Positions 16,305 through 24,245 of a stretch of DNA of 64,000 nucleotides are shown one piece after another; within the stretch, counting starts at the first letter, position 1, and each line of letters opens with the position of its first letter. The notes under the pieces are model-generated. The model ran no database searches. It worked only from the letters and a program-made list of their open reading frames with translations, and had not been told where the DNA came from. A program made the translations under genes and the position numbers. Where the stretch lies: NCBI GenBank assembly GCA_910578885.1, contig CAJTSH010000011.1, forward strand, positions 1 to 64,000. Direction: 5' to 3'. This DNA comes from an uncultured Lachnospiraceae bacterium. GTDB taxonomy: Bacteria; Bacillota; Clostridia; Lachnospirales; Lachnospiraceae.

Positions 16305-17177
16305 ATGAATTTATTTGCAGGTCTTGAGAAATTTGGATTCCAGAAAACGGAAGATGTGGATTTGTTTGCAGGGAAGAAGGAATCGGTAAAAGAGGAACCT
16401 GAAAAAACGGAAATTGAGACTGAAGAGAAGGCAGTTGAGATTCCACCGGAGGAGCAGTTTCTATTAAACAAATCCATTCGCTGTGTCGTTTGCGACCGGA
16501 CTTTTTCTACAAAGGCAGTAAAGGCGGGACGGGTGAGGAGAATGGAGCCGGATATGGATTTAAGACCGCGTCACCAGTACGTTGACACTCTGAAATATGG
16601 TGTGTCTTCCTGTCCTCATTGCGGCTATACCTCATTGAACCGTTACTTTGAACATATTACGTCGGGGCAGATCAGGCTGATTCGGGAGCAGGTGTGCAGT
16701 TCATTTGAGGCAGGGAGTTTGGATTTACCTGCAACGTATGATTATGACCAGGCAATTGACATGCATAAGCTGGCTCTGCTCAATGCTGTAGTAAAGAGGG
16801 CAAGAAACAGTGAAAAGGCATATAACTGTCTGATTCTTTCTTGGCTATTGCGTACGAAAATTGAACAGTTAGAGCAGGAGCATCCGGAACAGACAGAGCA
16901 GATTGCAGCGTGCAAGGAAGAGGAAGAGACCTTTTATCAGCAGGCGTATGATGGAATGCTGGCGGCTGTCAGTTCGGAGATGTTTCCGATCTGCGGTATG
17001 GATCAGGTCACAATGGATTATCTTTTAGCAGTTATGTCTTACCATTTTAAGAAATATGACGTGGCTTCTAAAACATTGGCAAATGTAATTACTTCTTCTG
17101 TTGCAAGCCGTAAGATGAAGGATAAGGCATTGGAGTTGAAGGACGAAATTATCAAAGAGCTAAAAAAGAAAAAATAG
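16305..17177 (+). CDS. DUF2225 family protein
   Basis: The 290-residue protein matches the DUF2225 family. It has a low-complexity acidic N-terminus (about 20-50), then two zinc-type cysteine pairs, CVVC (about 62-65) and CPHC (about 103-106), around a DLRPRHQYVDTLKYGVSSC core. A mostly helical, TPR-like C-terminal half follows and ends in a run of lysines. It is cytosolic; function unknown. It lies directly behind glnS and is probably co-transcribed. The MocR gene follows 13 bp later, so the three may form one operon. Confidence 0.8.
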   Translation: MNLFAGLEKFGFQKTEDVDLFAGKKESVKEEPEKTEIETEEKAVEIPPEEQFLLNKSIRCVVCDRTFSTKAVKAGRVRRMEPDMDLRPRHQYVDTLKYGVSSCPHCGYTSLNRYFEHITSGQIRLIREQVCSSFEAGSLDLPATYDYDQAIDMHKLALLNAVVKRARNSEKAYNCLILSWLLRTKIEQLEQEHPEQTEQIAACKEEEETFYQQAYDGMLAAVSSEMFPICGMDQVTMDYLLAVMSYHFKKYDVASKTLANVITSSVASRKMKDKALELKDEIIKELKKKK

Positions 17178-17190
17178 TGGCGGTGAAGTC

Positions 17191-18609
17191 GTGAAAGAAT
17201 TGTTGATTGATTTGGATTATCATTCTGGGAAGGCTTTATATGAGCAGATTTATGAGTATATCTGCAAGGAGATAGCAGACGGTAAGATTTCCCCCGGGGA
17301 AAAATTACCGTCTACTCGTTTTATGGCGAAAAGTCTGCAGATCAGCCGGAGTACCGTAGAACTTGCTTATGACCAGCTTGTGGCAGAGGGGTATTTACAG
17401 CCAAAGCCCTGTGCCGGATACTTTGCGTGCGACGTCAGTGAACTATATCAGTGGAAAGCAGAGCCCAAGAAGGAAACTCAGGAGATTCCAAGGAAAGAAG
17501 CTCTGGCAAAATATAAAATCGTATTTTCTCCATTTGGAGTTGACAGAGAACATTTTCCGTTCCATATTTGGCAGAAACTTAGGAGAAGTATCTGCATGGA
17601 GGATAATGAGAAATATTTTTTTGCGGGAGATTCCAAGGGGGATGAACTGCTGCGGAGTGCAATCGCAAATTATCTGCATAGGGCAAGAGGCGTAAATTGT
17701 GATACCGAGCAGATTATTCTTGGAGCGGGGAATGAATATTTACTCTTGCTGTTGTCTCAATTGCTGGAAAGCAGGCAAGTGGTGGCAATGGAAAGGTATA
17801 CCTATATTCAGGCAGCGAGAGCGTTTATCAATATGAAATATCAGGTATCTGCGGTAGATATGGATGAAAACGGTATGATGACGCAAAAGCTGCGGGAATT
17901 GGAAGCAGATATTGCATATGTGATGCCGTCCCATCAGTTTCCTTTGGGAACCGTAATGCCGATGAAACGGCGTCTGGAGCTGTTGAAATGGGCGTCCGAG
18001 GCAGGGAACCGCTATATTGTCGAGGATGATCACGATAGTGAATTCCGGTATAAGGGCAGGCCGATTCCGTCCCTGCAGGGAACGGACAGGGAAGGGAAAG
18101 TGATTTATATCGGAACATTTTCCAAAAGCATTGCGCCGTCTTTGCGTGTGAGCTATATGGTGCTTCCCAAGAAGCTGTTAGACCAATACGATAAAAATTG
18201 CGGATTTTATTCTACGACAGTGCCCAGAACTCAACAAGAGCTGTTGTATCGTTTTCTGGCAGACGGCAGCTTTGAGCGGCATTTGAACCGGATGAAGAAT
18301 ATTTATAAGGGGAAGCAGGACGAGCTTCTTTCTTTGCTGAAAAAGGAACATTGGATAAAAAGGATTTACGGTGAAAATGCCGGACTGCATATGCTGGCAG
18401 AATTGGATATGGAGTTGACGGAAGCTGAGCTTTGCCAAGAAGCAGGGAAGCGGGGCGTAAAGCTGTTCGGGCTCTCGGATTATCGTCTTCCTCATATGTC
18501 AGATGCGGCAGAGATTCCGACGCTGTTGATGGGATTTGGATGTCTGGACGAAAAGGGGATGAAGGAGGGGATAGGGATTATCCGAAAGATTATAGGTGGT
18601 GAGAGATGA
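17191..18609 (+). CDS. MocR-type regulator (GntR helix-turn-helix plus aminotransferase fold)
   Basis: Residues ~10-80 form a GntR winged helix (LYEQIYEYICKEI, GEKLPSTRFMAKSL, SRSTVELAYDQL). The remainder is a type I aminotransferase-like domain with the PLP-binding lysine in GTFSKSIAPSLRVSY and the VEDDHDSEFRY motif that contacts the cofactor. Such MocR/PdxR-like proteins sense PLP or an amino compound and control vitamin B6, GABA or other amino-acid genes. The target is not evident. It starts with GTG (17191) behind a weak ribosome site and converges with argG across a shared terminator. Confidence 0.9.
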   Translation: MKELLIDLDYHSGKALYEQIYEYICKEIADGKISPGEKLPSTRFMAKSLQISRSTVELAYDQLVAEGYLQPKPCAGYFACDVSELYQWKAEPKKETQEIPRKEALAKYKIVFSPFGVDREHFPFHIWQKLRRSICMEDNEKYFFAGDSKGDELLRSAIANYLHRARGVNCDTEQIILGAGNEYLLLLLSQLLESRQVVAMERYTYIQAARAFINMKYQVSAVDMDENGMMTQKLRELEADIAYVMPSHQFPLGTVMPMKRRLELLKWASEAGNRYIVEDDHDSEFRYKGRPIPSLQGTDREGKVIYIGTFSKSIAPSLRVSYMVLPKKLLDQYDKNCGFYSTTVPRTQQELLYRFLADGSFERHLNRMKNIYKGKQDELLSLLKKEHWIKRIYGENAGLHMLAELDMELTEAELCQEAGKRGVKLFGLSDYRLPHMSDAAEIPTLLMGFGCLDEKGMKEGIGIIRKIIGGER

Positions 18610-18629
18610 TGATTTTGCATATAATTGAG

Positions 18630-18659
18630 AAAACCGGAAGGCGTCTGCCCTCCGGTTTT
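18630..18659. terminator. Bidirectional terminator between the MocR gene and argG
   Basis: AAAACCGGA (18630-18638) pairs with TCCGGTTTT (18651-18659), giving a run of T on both strands. It serves two convergent genes. Confidence 0.85.
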
Positions 18660-18674
18660 GCTATTTCATTGGAA

Positions 18675-19895
18675 TTATTTGTTTTTCTCTAATTCCTGCA
18701 TCTTCATTGCGCGAACCTTTAACGGAAGTCCGAATAAGGTAATAAAGCCTTCTGCATCGTGGTGGTCATACAAATCACCGGTGGTAAAGCTTGCAAGGCT
18801 CTCGCTGTATAAAGAGTACGGAGAAGTCGTTCCGGCTTTGATGATGTTGCCTTTGTATAATTTGAATTTCACCTCTCCTGTCACATACTGCTGTGTGGAT
18901 TCTACAAATGCCTGTACCGCTTCGCGAAGAGGAGTGAACCACTTTCCTTCGTAGACAATCTGGGCCAGCTTATTGCCCATATCTTTTTTCACATCCATCG
19001 TCGCACGGTCAAGTACGAGTTCCTCTAACTGTGCATGAGCTTCCATAAGAATCGTTCCGCCCGGCGTCTCGTAAACGCCGCGGGACTTCATACCAACTAC
19101 ACGGTTCTCAACGATGTCAACGATACCGATGCCATGTTTGCCGCCTAAACGGTTTAATTCGCGTATGATATCGGATACTTTCATTTCCTTGCCGTTCACA
19201 GAAGTCGGGATACCTTTTTCAAATGTCATGGTGACATATTCGCCTTCTTCCGGCGCTTTTTCAGGGGATACGCCAAGGACTAATAAATGCTCATAATTCG
19301 GCTCATTTGCCGGATCTTCTAATTCAAGTCCTTCATGGCTGATGTGCCATAAGTTACGGTCGCGGCTGTAGCTCTGGTCGGCAGAGAACGGAAGATTGAT
19401 ACCGTGAGCCTTACAGTATTCTATTTCTGCTTCACGGGAATCCATGTTCCATTTGTCGTCACGCCATGCAGCAATAATCTTTAGATCCGGAGCCAGCGCT
19501 TTGATTCCAAGCTCGAAACGAATCTGGTCATTTCCCTTTCCGGTAGCGCCGTGGCAGATAGCGGTAGCGCTTTCTTTTCTTGCTATTTCAACCAATCTCT
19601 TTGCAATGCCCGGACGAGCCATAGAGGTTCCGAGTAAATATTTGTTCTCGTACACAGCGCCCGCCTGTACGCAAGGTACGATATAGTCATCGCAGAATTC
19701 GTCTACGATATCTTCGATATATAATTTGCTTGCACCGGATAATTTTGCTCTTTCTTCTAATCCGTCAAGCTCTTCTTCCTGTCCGCAGTCGATACAGCAG
19801 CAGATAACCTCATAGTCATAATTTTCTTTTAACCAAGGGATGATAGCGGTAGTGTCCAGACCGCCGGAGTAAGCTAAAACAACTTTTTCTTTCAT
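18675..19895 (-). CDS. argG: Argininosuccinate synthase
   Basis: This 406-residue enzyme joins citrulline and aspartate using ATP, the penultimate step of arginine synthesis. The N-type ATP pyrophosphatase P-loop (AYSGGLDTTAI) is at residues 8-18, and GATGKGNDQIRFE near 117 matches the family. It is transcribed away from argC, with its own promoter and an ARG-box-like site just upstream of the -35. argH, argF and carAB are not in the window, so citrulline formation and the final lyase step are encoded elsewhere. Confidence 0.98.
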   Translation of the reverse strand: MKEKVVLAYSGGLDTTAIIPWLKENYDYEVICCCIDCGQEEELDGLEERAKLSGASKLYIEDIVDEFCDDYIVPCVQAGAVYENKYLLGTSMARPGIAKRLVEIARKESATAICHGATGKGNDQIRFELGIKALAPDLKIIAAWRDDKWNMDSREAEIEYCKAHGINLPFSADQSYSRDRNLWHISHEGLELEDPANEPNYEHLLVLGVSPEKAPEEGEYVTMTFEKGIPTSVNGKEMKVSDIIRELNRLGGKHGIGIVDIVENRVVGMKSRGVYETPGGTILMEAHAQLEELVLDRATMDVKKDMGNKLAQIVYEGKWFTPLREAVQAFVESTQQYVTGEVKFKLYKGNIIKAGTTSPYSLYSESLASFTTGDLYDHHDAEGFITLFGLPLKVRAMKMQELEKNK

Positions 19896-19947
19896 GGTAA
19901 ATGTCCTTTCTTTTCTTCGTATATTAGCCGAACGGCTTGCTTACTCT

Positions 19948-19976
19948 AATATACAACAAATGGATTGGAAACGCAA
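19948..19976 (-). promoter_or_regulatory. argG: Promoter of argG
   Basis: On the minus strand TTGCGT (19971-19976) and TATATT (19948-19953) are 17 bp apart. GAAAGGA precedes the argG start codon. Confidence 0.75.
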
Positions 19977-19998
19977 GTGAAAAAATATACACAAAAAT

Positions 19999-20012
19999 TA
20001 AATAAAAATGCA
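19999..20012. promoter_or_regulatory. ARG-box-like ArgR site near argG
   Basis: The 14 bp TAAATAAAAATGCA agree at 12 positions with the ARG-box pattern TGAATWWWWATTCA. The site lies 22 bp upstream of the argG -35 box. A TATGC-AAA-GCATA inverted repeat adjoins it (20020-20032) and may be a second half of the operator. Confidence 0.55.
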
Positions 20013-20114
20013 CCAGAATATGCAAAGCATACAGAAAGCCGGAAAATTTTATTTGTAATAAAGAATTATAAAAAAGAAAATATAGAGGATTCATCGGAAA
20101 ATAGAAAACAGGGC

Positions 20115-20149
20115 TTGCATAAATGTATAAACATGTGTATAATTATGCG
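20115..20149 (+). promoter_or_regulatory. argC: argC promoter overlapped by two ARG-box-like sites
   Basis: TTGCAT (20115-20120) and a consensus TATAAT (20138-20143) are 17 bp apart. A site at 20136-20149 (TGTATAATTATGCG) agrees at 11 of 14 positions with the ARG box and covers the -10; a weaker one at 20116-20129 covers the -35. ArgR binding would block polymerase directly. The remaining leader (20150-20314) contains two hairpins, one at about 20253-20275 and one (GGCATG/CATGCC) at 20285-20301 just before the ribosome site. Confidence 0.65.
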
Positions 20150-20314
20150 AAGCAAGATAGCCGAATTGATTTTATCTGCGGATTTTAGTGGAAATAGTAC
20201 GGATTTTGGGCTATAGTGGATAGGGAAAATGAATTAGGAAAGAAGATGAGAGTTTGGAAATAAAACTTCCAAATCTACCAAGATGGCATGAAAGACATGC
20301 CAGAAGGAGGCAAA

Positions 20315-21373
20315 ATGATTAAAGCAGGAATAATCGGAGCAACCGGATATGCGGGAGGAGAACTTGTCCGCATTCTATTAGGACATAAAGACGTAGAAAT
20401 CAAGTGGTACGGTTCAAAAAGCTACATTGATAAGAAGTATGCACAGGTTTACCAGAATATGTTTGAGCTGGTAGACGAGAAGTGTATGGATGATAACATG
20501 GAACAGCTTGCGAAGGAAGTGGATGTAATTTTTACGGCAACGCCGCAGGGATATCTGGCTTCTCTTTTGACAGAGGATATTTTACGGCAGGTAAAGGTCA
20601 TTGACCTGAGTGCGGATTACCGTATCAAGGATGTTGCTATCTATGAAGAATGGTATAAGATTGAGCACAAGAGTCCGCAGTTTATTGAAGAAGCAGTCTA
20701 TGGCTTGTGCGAACTGAACCGGGATAAGGTGACGGAGCAGACCAGACTGATTGCGAATCCGGGCTGTTATACGACCTGTTCAATCTTGACAGCGTATCCG
20801 CTGGTAAAGGAAGGGCTGATTGATGTGGATACTCTGATTATAGATGCAAAGAGCGGTACTTCCGGAGCAGGAAGAGGTGCGAAGGTTCCGAATCTATATT
20901 GTGAAGTGAATGAGAATATGAAGGCTTACGGAGTGGCAAGCCATAGACATACGCCGGAAATCGAGGAGCAGTTAGGATATGCGGCAGGAAGGAACATTAC
21001 AGTTACTTTTACTCCGCATCTTGCGCCGATGAACCGGGGGATTCTTGCGACGGAATATGCGTCGTTGGTGAAGCGGGCAGACGGAACCTATCCGACTAAG
21101 GAGGAAATCCGCAGTGTATATGAGAAGTATTATAAAAAGGAGAAGTTCATCCGTGTGCTGGAGGACGGCGTCTGCCCGGAGACAAAATGGGTAGAGGGCA
21201 GCAACTATGTGGATGTGAACTTTGTTGTTGACGAGAGAAACCACCGCATCATTATGATGGGAGCGTTGGATAACGTTGTAAAAGGAGCGGCAGGTCAGGC
21301 AGTTCAGAATATGAACCTGATGTTTGGGCTGCCGGAAACAGAGGGATTGGAACTTGTACCGATGTTTCCATAG
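20315..21373 (+). CDS. argC: N-acetyl-gamma-glutamyl-phosphate reductase
   Basis: The 352-residue NADPH-dependent enzyme reduces N-acetylglutamyl phosphate to the semialdehyde. The Rossmann motif GIIGATGYAGGELVR lies at the N-terminus, and the active-site cysteine is in NPGCYTT (about residue 149). The ATG at 20315 is preferred to the earlier in-frame ATG at 20288 because AGAAGGAGG lies directly before it. It leads the argC-GNAT-argJ-argB-argD unit, whose promoter overlaps ARG-box-like sites. Confidence 0.97.
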   Translation: MIKAGIIGATGYAGGELVRILLGHKDVEIKWYGSKSYIDKKYAQVYQNMFELVDEKCMDDNMEQLAKEVDVIFTATPQGYLASLLTEDILRQVKVIDLSADYRIKDVAIYEEWYKIEHKSPQFIEEAVYGLCELNRDKVTEQTRLIANPGCYTTCSILTAYPLVKEGLIDVDTLIIDAKSGTSGAGRGAKVPNLYCEVNENMKAYGVASHRHTPEIEEQLGYAAGRNITVTFTPHLAPMNRGILATEYASLVKRADGTYPTKEEIRSVYEKYYKKEKFIRVLEDGVCPETKWVEGSNYVDVNFVVDERNHRIIMMGALDNVVKGAAGQAVQNMNLMFGLPETEGLELVPMFP

Positions 21374-21378
21374 GAAGA

Positions 21379-21496
21379 TTCGGGTGTAAAAAGGGTGCAG
21401 TGAACCCGTTCTATGCCAGACATTGATATGCAAGCTGGTTTGCAATATCAATGTCTGGCATAGAGCACAGCGCCGAAGGCGTTTTTTACACCCGAA
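21379..21496. repeat. 118-nt nested inverted repeat (four-way-junction element)
   Basis: A 14-bp outer stem (TTCGGGTGTAAAAA at 21379-21392 with its complement at 21483-21496) encloses three further hairpins. These are a short one (GGGT/ACCC, 21393-21407), a 19-bp perfect stem (21411-21429 with 21445-21463) and a CGCC-GAA-GGCG hairpin (21471-21481). It fills the argC-GNAT gap and ends just before the GNAT ribosome site. It has no coding capacity. It may be a palindromic mobile repeat or a folded mRNA segment within the arg operon. Confidence 0.75.
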
Positions 21497-21519
21497 CCGC
21501 AAGAAAGGGAAAGAATGAA

Positions 21520-21981
21520 ATGGAAAAGAATACATATCAGATACGTGAAATGAAAACAGATGATTATGAGGGGGTTCATGCGCTTTGGATGTCTATTCAT
21601 GGATTTGGAATTCGGAGCGTGGACGATTCCAAGGAAGGCATAGCGCGTTTTATCCGGCGGAATCCGACGACCTGCGTTGTGGCAGAGGATGCGGGAAAAA
21701 TTATTGGGACGATTCTCTGCGGACATGACGGGAGACGAGGCTGCTTTTATCATGTGTGCGTGCATGAAAATTACCGTAAGCATGGAATTGGCAGAGCGAT
21801 GGCAGCGGTAGCGGTAGAGGCTTTGAAGAAGGAGCAGATCAGCAAGGTTTCTCTGATTGCATTTACCAGCAATGAAGTCGGGAATAAGTTCTGGAAGGGA
21901 ATGGGCTGGACGTTCCGGGATGATCTGAATTACTATGATTTTACGTTAAATGAAGAAAATATCACCGAATTTAATATATGA
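21520..21981 (+). CDS. GNAT family N-acetyltransferase in the arg operon
   Basis: The 153-residue protein is a single GNAT domain with the acetyl-CoA-binding motif HENYRKHGIGRAMA (about residues 83-96; Q/RxxGxG/A core) and the usual beta-bulge strand CFYHVCV before it. A general YpeA-like acetyltransferase is the nearest family in appearance. Its place between argC and argJ suggests a link to N-acetylglutamate supply, for example as a stand-alone synthase feeding the cycle, but nothing in the sequence proves glutamate as substrate. The ATG at 21520 follows AAAGGGAAAG; the large inverted repeat ends 23 bp before it. Confidence 0.8.
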   Translation: MEKNTYQIREMKTDDYEGVHALWMSIHGFGIRSVDDSKEGIARFIRRNPTTCVVAEDAGKIIGTILCGHDGRRGCFYHVCVHENYRKHGIGRAMAAVAVEALKKEQISKVSLIAFTSNEVGNKFWKGMGWTFRDDLNYYDFTLNEENITEFNI

Positions 21982-21999
21982 GAAAGCGAGGATGCGGAT

Positions 22000-23223
22000 A
22001 TGAAGAAAATAGAAGGCGGAGTGACCGCGGCAAAAGGATTTCAGGCTTCTGCCACAGCGGCGGGAATTAAATACAAAGACAGAACGGATATGGCGATGAT
22101 TTATAGTGAAGCGCCTTGCAAGACGGCAGGAACTTTTACGACAAATGTGGTGAAGGCCGCTCCGGTGCTGTGGGATAAGCAGATTGTTGCAGAGAGCGAG
22201 TATGCGCAGGCTGTTGTCATCAATGCGGGGATTGCCAATGCATGTACCGGAACAGAGGGACTAGGCTATTGTAAGGAAACCGCAAAAAGAGCGGCAGAAA
22301 TTTTGCAGATTCCTGCGGACGCTGTGCTGGTCGCTTCAACGGGGGTAATCGGTATGCAGATTCCAATCGACCGCATTTGTGCGGGTGTGGAGGTGTTGAG
22401 CGGGAAATTAAAGGATGATTTGGCAAGCGGGCATGAAGCTGCGCTTGCAATTATGACAACGGATACTCATGAGAAGGAAGCCGCAGTACAGTTTGAAGCG
22501 GACGGCAAAGTAGTGACGGTCGGCGGTATGTGCAAGGGTTCTGGAATGATTCATCCGAATATGTGCACCATGTTAAGCTTTGTGACGACAGATTTGAATA
22601 TTTCGAAGGAGCTGCTGCAGGAAGCTTTAAGCGATGATGTGAAAAATACCTACAATATGGTATCTGTAGACGGTGACACCTCGACGAATGACACCTGCCT
22701 TGTGCTTGCGAACGGCCTTGCCGGCAATGCAGAGTTGACGGAGAAGAATGCAGATTATGAGAATTTCAAAAAGGCTTTGAATCTTGTAAATGAGAGTCTT
22801 GCAAAAATGATGGCGGCAGACGGCGAAGGTGCAACCGCGCTTTTTGAGGCGAAGGTGATTCATGCTTTCAATAAGGAACAGGCGGTTACATTAAGTAAGT
22901 CTGTCATTTCCTCGAATCTGAGCAAGGCGGCAATTTTCGGGCATGATGCGAATTGCGGAAGATTTATCTGTGCACTGGGCTATTCCGGCGTTCAGTTTGA
23001 CCCTGAAAAGGTGGATTTGTTTTTTGAGAGCGCTGCGGGCAAGATACAGGTGATTGAGAACGGAGCGGCAGTAGCTTACGATGAAGAGGAAGCGACAAAG
23101 GTGCTTTCTGAAAAAGAGGTAACAGTGATTGCCGATATGAAGCAGGGAGAGGCGCAGGCGACGGCATGGGGCTGCGATTTGACTTTTGATTATGTGAAAA
23201 TCAATGCGGATTACCGCTCTTAG
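22000..23223 (+). CDS. argJ: Bifunctional glutamate N-acetyltransferase / ornithine acetyltransferase
   Basis: The 407-residue enzyme moves the acetyl group from N-acetylornithine to glutamate, recycling it, and in bifunctional forms also uses acetyl-CoA. The self-cleavage site reads KGSGMIHPNMCTMLSF, with cleavage expected before the Thr (about residue 190). The usual residue before it is Ala, here Cys. GHDANCGRF near the C-terminus matches the family. It follows the GNAT gene by 18 bp. Whether it is mono- or bifunctional cannot be settled from sequence alone. Confidence 0.97.
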   Translation: MKKIEGGVTAAKGFQASATAAGIKYKDRTDMAMIYSEAPCKTAGTFTTNVVKAAPVLWDKQIVAESEYAQAVVINAGIANACTGTEGLGYCKETAKRAAEILQIPADAVLVASTGVIGMQIPIDRICAGVEVLSGKLKDDLASGHEAALAIMTTDTHEKEAAVQFEADGKVVTVGGMCKGSGMIHPNMCTMLSFVTTDLNISKELLQEALSDDVKNTYNMVSVDGDTSTNDTCLVLANGLAGNAELTEKNADYENFKKALNLVNESLAKMMAADGEGATALFEAKVIHAFNKEQAVTLSKSVISSNLSKAAIFGHDANCGRFICALGYSGVQFDPEKVDLFFESAAGKIQVIENGAAVAYDEEEATKVLSEKEVTVIADMKQGEAQATAWGCDLTFDYVKINADYRS

Positions 23224-23237
23224 GCGGCATGATATAG

Positions 23238-23260
23238 GGGCGGTAGATATTATACCGCCC
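23238..23260. other. Hairpin in the argJ-argB gap
   Basis: GGGCGGTA pairs with TACCGCCC around a seven-base loop, 14 bp after argJ. No T-run follows, so it is more likely an mRNA-stabilising or processing structure than a terminator. The rest of the 122-bp gap has no other strong signal. Confidence 0.5.
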
Positions 23261-23345
23261 GAATGGGCATTGTCTGCCATGCGCAGCGCCATATGCAAAG
23301 CATGAGCACATGAGATGATAAAAAAGAAAGGGAAGGGCAAAGAAA

Positions 23346-24245
23346 ATGGAAGAAAAATATATGAAAGAGATTTTGGAAAAAGCAGAGGTCCTGATTGAGG
23401 CATTACCTTATATTCAACGGTTCAACCGGAAGATTATCGTTGTAAAATACGGCGGAAGCGCTATGGTGGATGAAGAGCTGAAAAAGAGCGTCATTCAAGA
23501 TGTGACCCTGTTAAAGCTGGTTGGTTTCAAACCGATTATCGTGCATGGCGGCGGCAAGGAAATCAGCAAATGGATAGATAAGGTTGGCATGGAGACGGAA
23601 TTTGTCAACGGTCTTCGCAAGACCGATGCTGCAACGATGGAAGTTGCGGAGATGGTACTTGGCAAGGTGAATAAATCGCTGGTCCAGATGGTCGAAGAGC
23701 TCGGCGTTAACGCAATCGGAATCAGCGGAAAAGACGGCGGGATGCTAAAGGTGGATAAAAAGCTGTCAAACGGAGAAGACATCGGATATGTGGGGGAAAT
23801 CAAAGAGGTAAATCCAAAGATTTTGTATGATTTATTAGAAAAGGATTTTCTTCCGATTGTATGTCCGATCGGTCTGGATGATGCGTTCAATACCTATAAT
23901 ATCAATGCGGATGATGCGGCGTGTGCAATTGCAAGAGCAGTATCTGCGGAGAAGCTGGCATTTTTGACAGATATTGAAGGAGTTTATAAGGATCCGGAGG
24001 ATAAGAGCACGCTGATATCCGAGCTCATGGTGAAGGATGCGAAGAAGCTGATCGGGGACGGCTATATTGGCGGAGGGATGCTGCCGAAGCTGAATAACTG
24101 CATTGATGCGATTGAAAACGGCGTTTCAAGAGTCCATATCTTAGACGGACGGATCGCGCACTGCCTGCTTTTGGAAATCTTTACGAACAAAGGAATCGGA
24201 ACGGCTATTTTAGGAGATAAGGAGATGAAATTCTATCATGAATAA
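23346..24245 (+). CDS. argB: Acetylglutamate kinase
   Basis: The 299-residue amino-acid kinase phosphorylates N-acetylglutamate. The phosphate-binding lysine and glycines are in VVKYGGSAM (about residues 33-41) and VHGGGKEIS (about 65). The N-terminal helix (LEKAEVLIEALPYI) is the type that mediates hexamer assembly in arginine-inhibited forms, suggesting feedback control. It overlaps argD by 8 bp. Confidence 0.97.
   Translation: MEEKYMKEILEKAEVLIEALPYIQRFNRKIIVVKYGGSAMVDEELKKSVIQDVTLLKLVGFKPIIVHGGGKEISKWIDKVGMETEFVNGLRKTDAATMEVAEMVLGKVNKSLVQMVEELGVNAIGISGKDGGMLKVDKKLSNGEDIGYVGEIKEVNPKILYDLLEKDFLPIVCPIGLDDAFNTYNINADDAACAIARAVSAEKLAFLTDIEGVYKDPEDKSTLISELMVKDAKKLIGDGYIGGGMLPKLNNCIDAIENGVSRVHILDGRIAHCLLLEIFTNKGIGTAILGDKEMKFYHE

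Noticed and set aside
21379..21496. tRNA-like gene in the cloverleaf-shaped element
   Set aside because: Arm lengths do not fit (14-bp outer, 19-bp inner stem), and there is no TψC or anticodon loop sequence.
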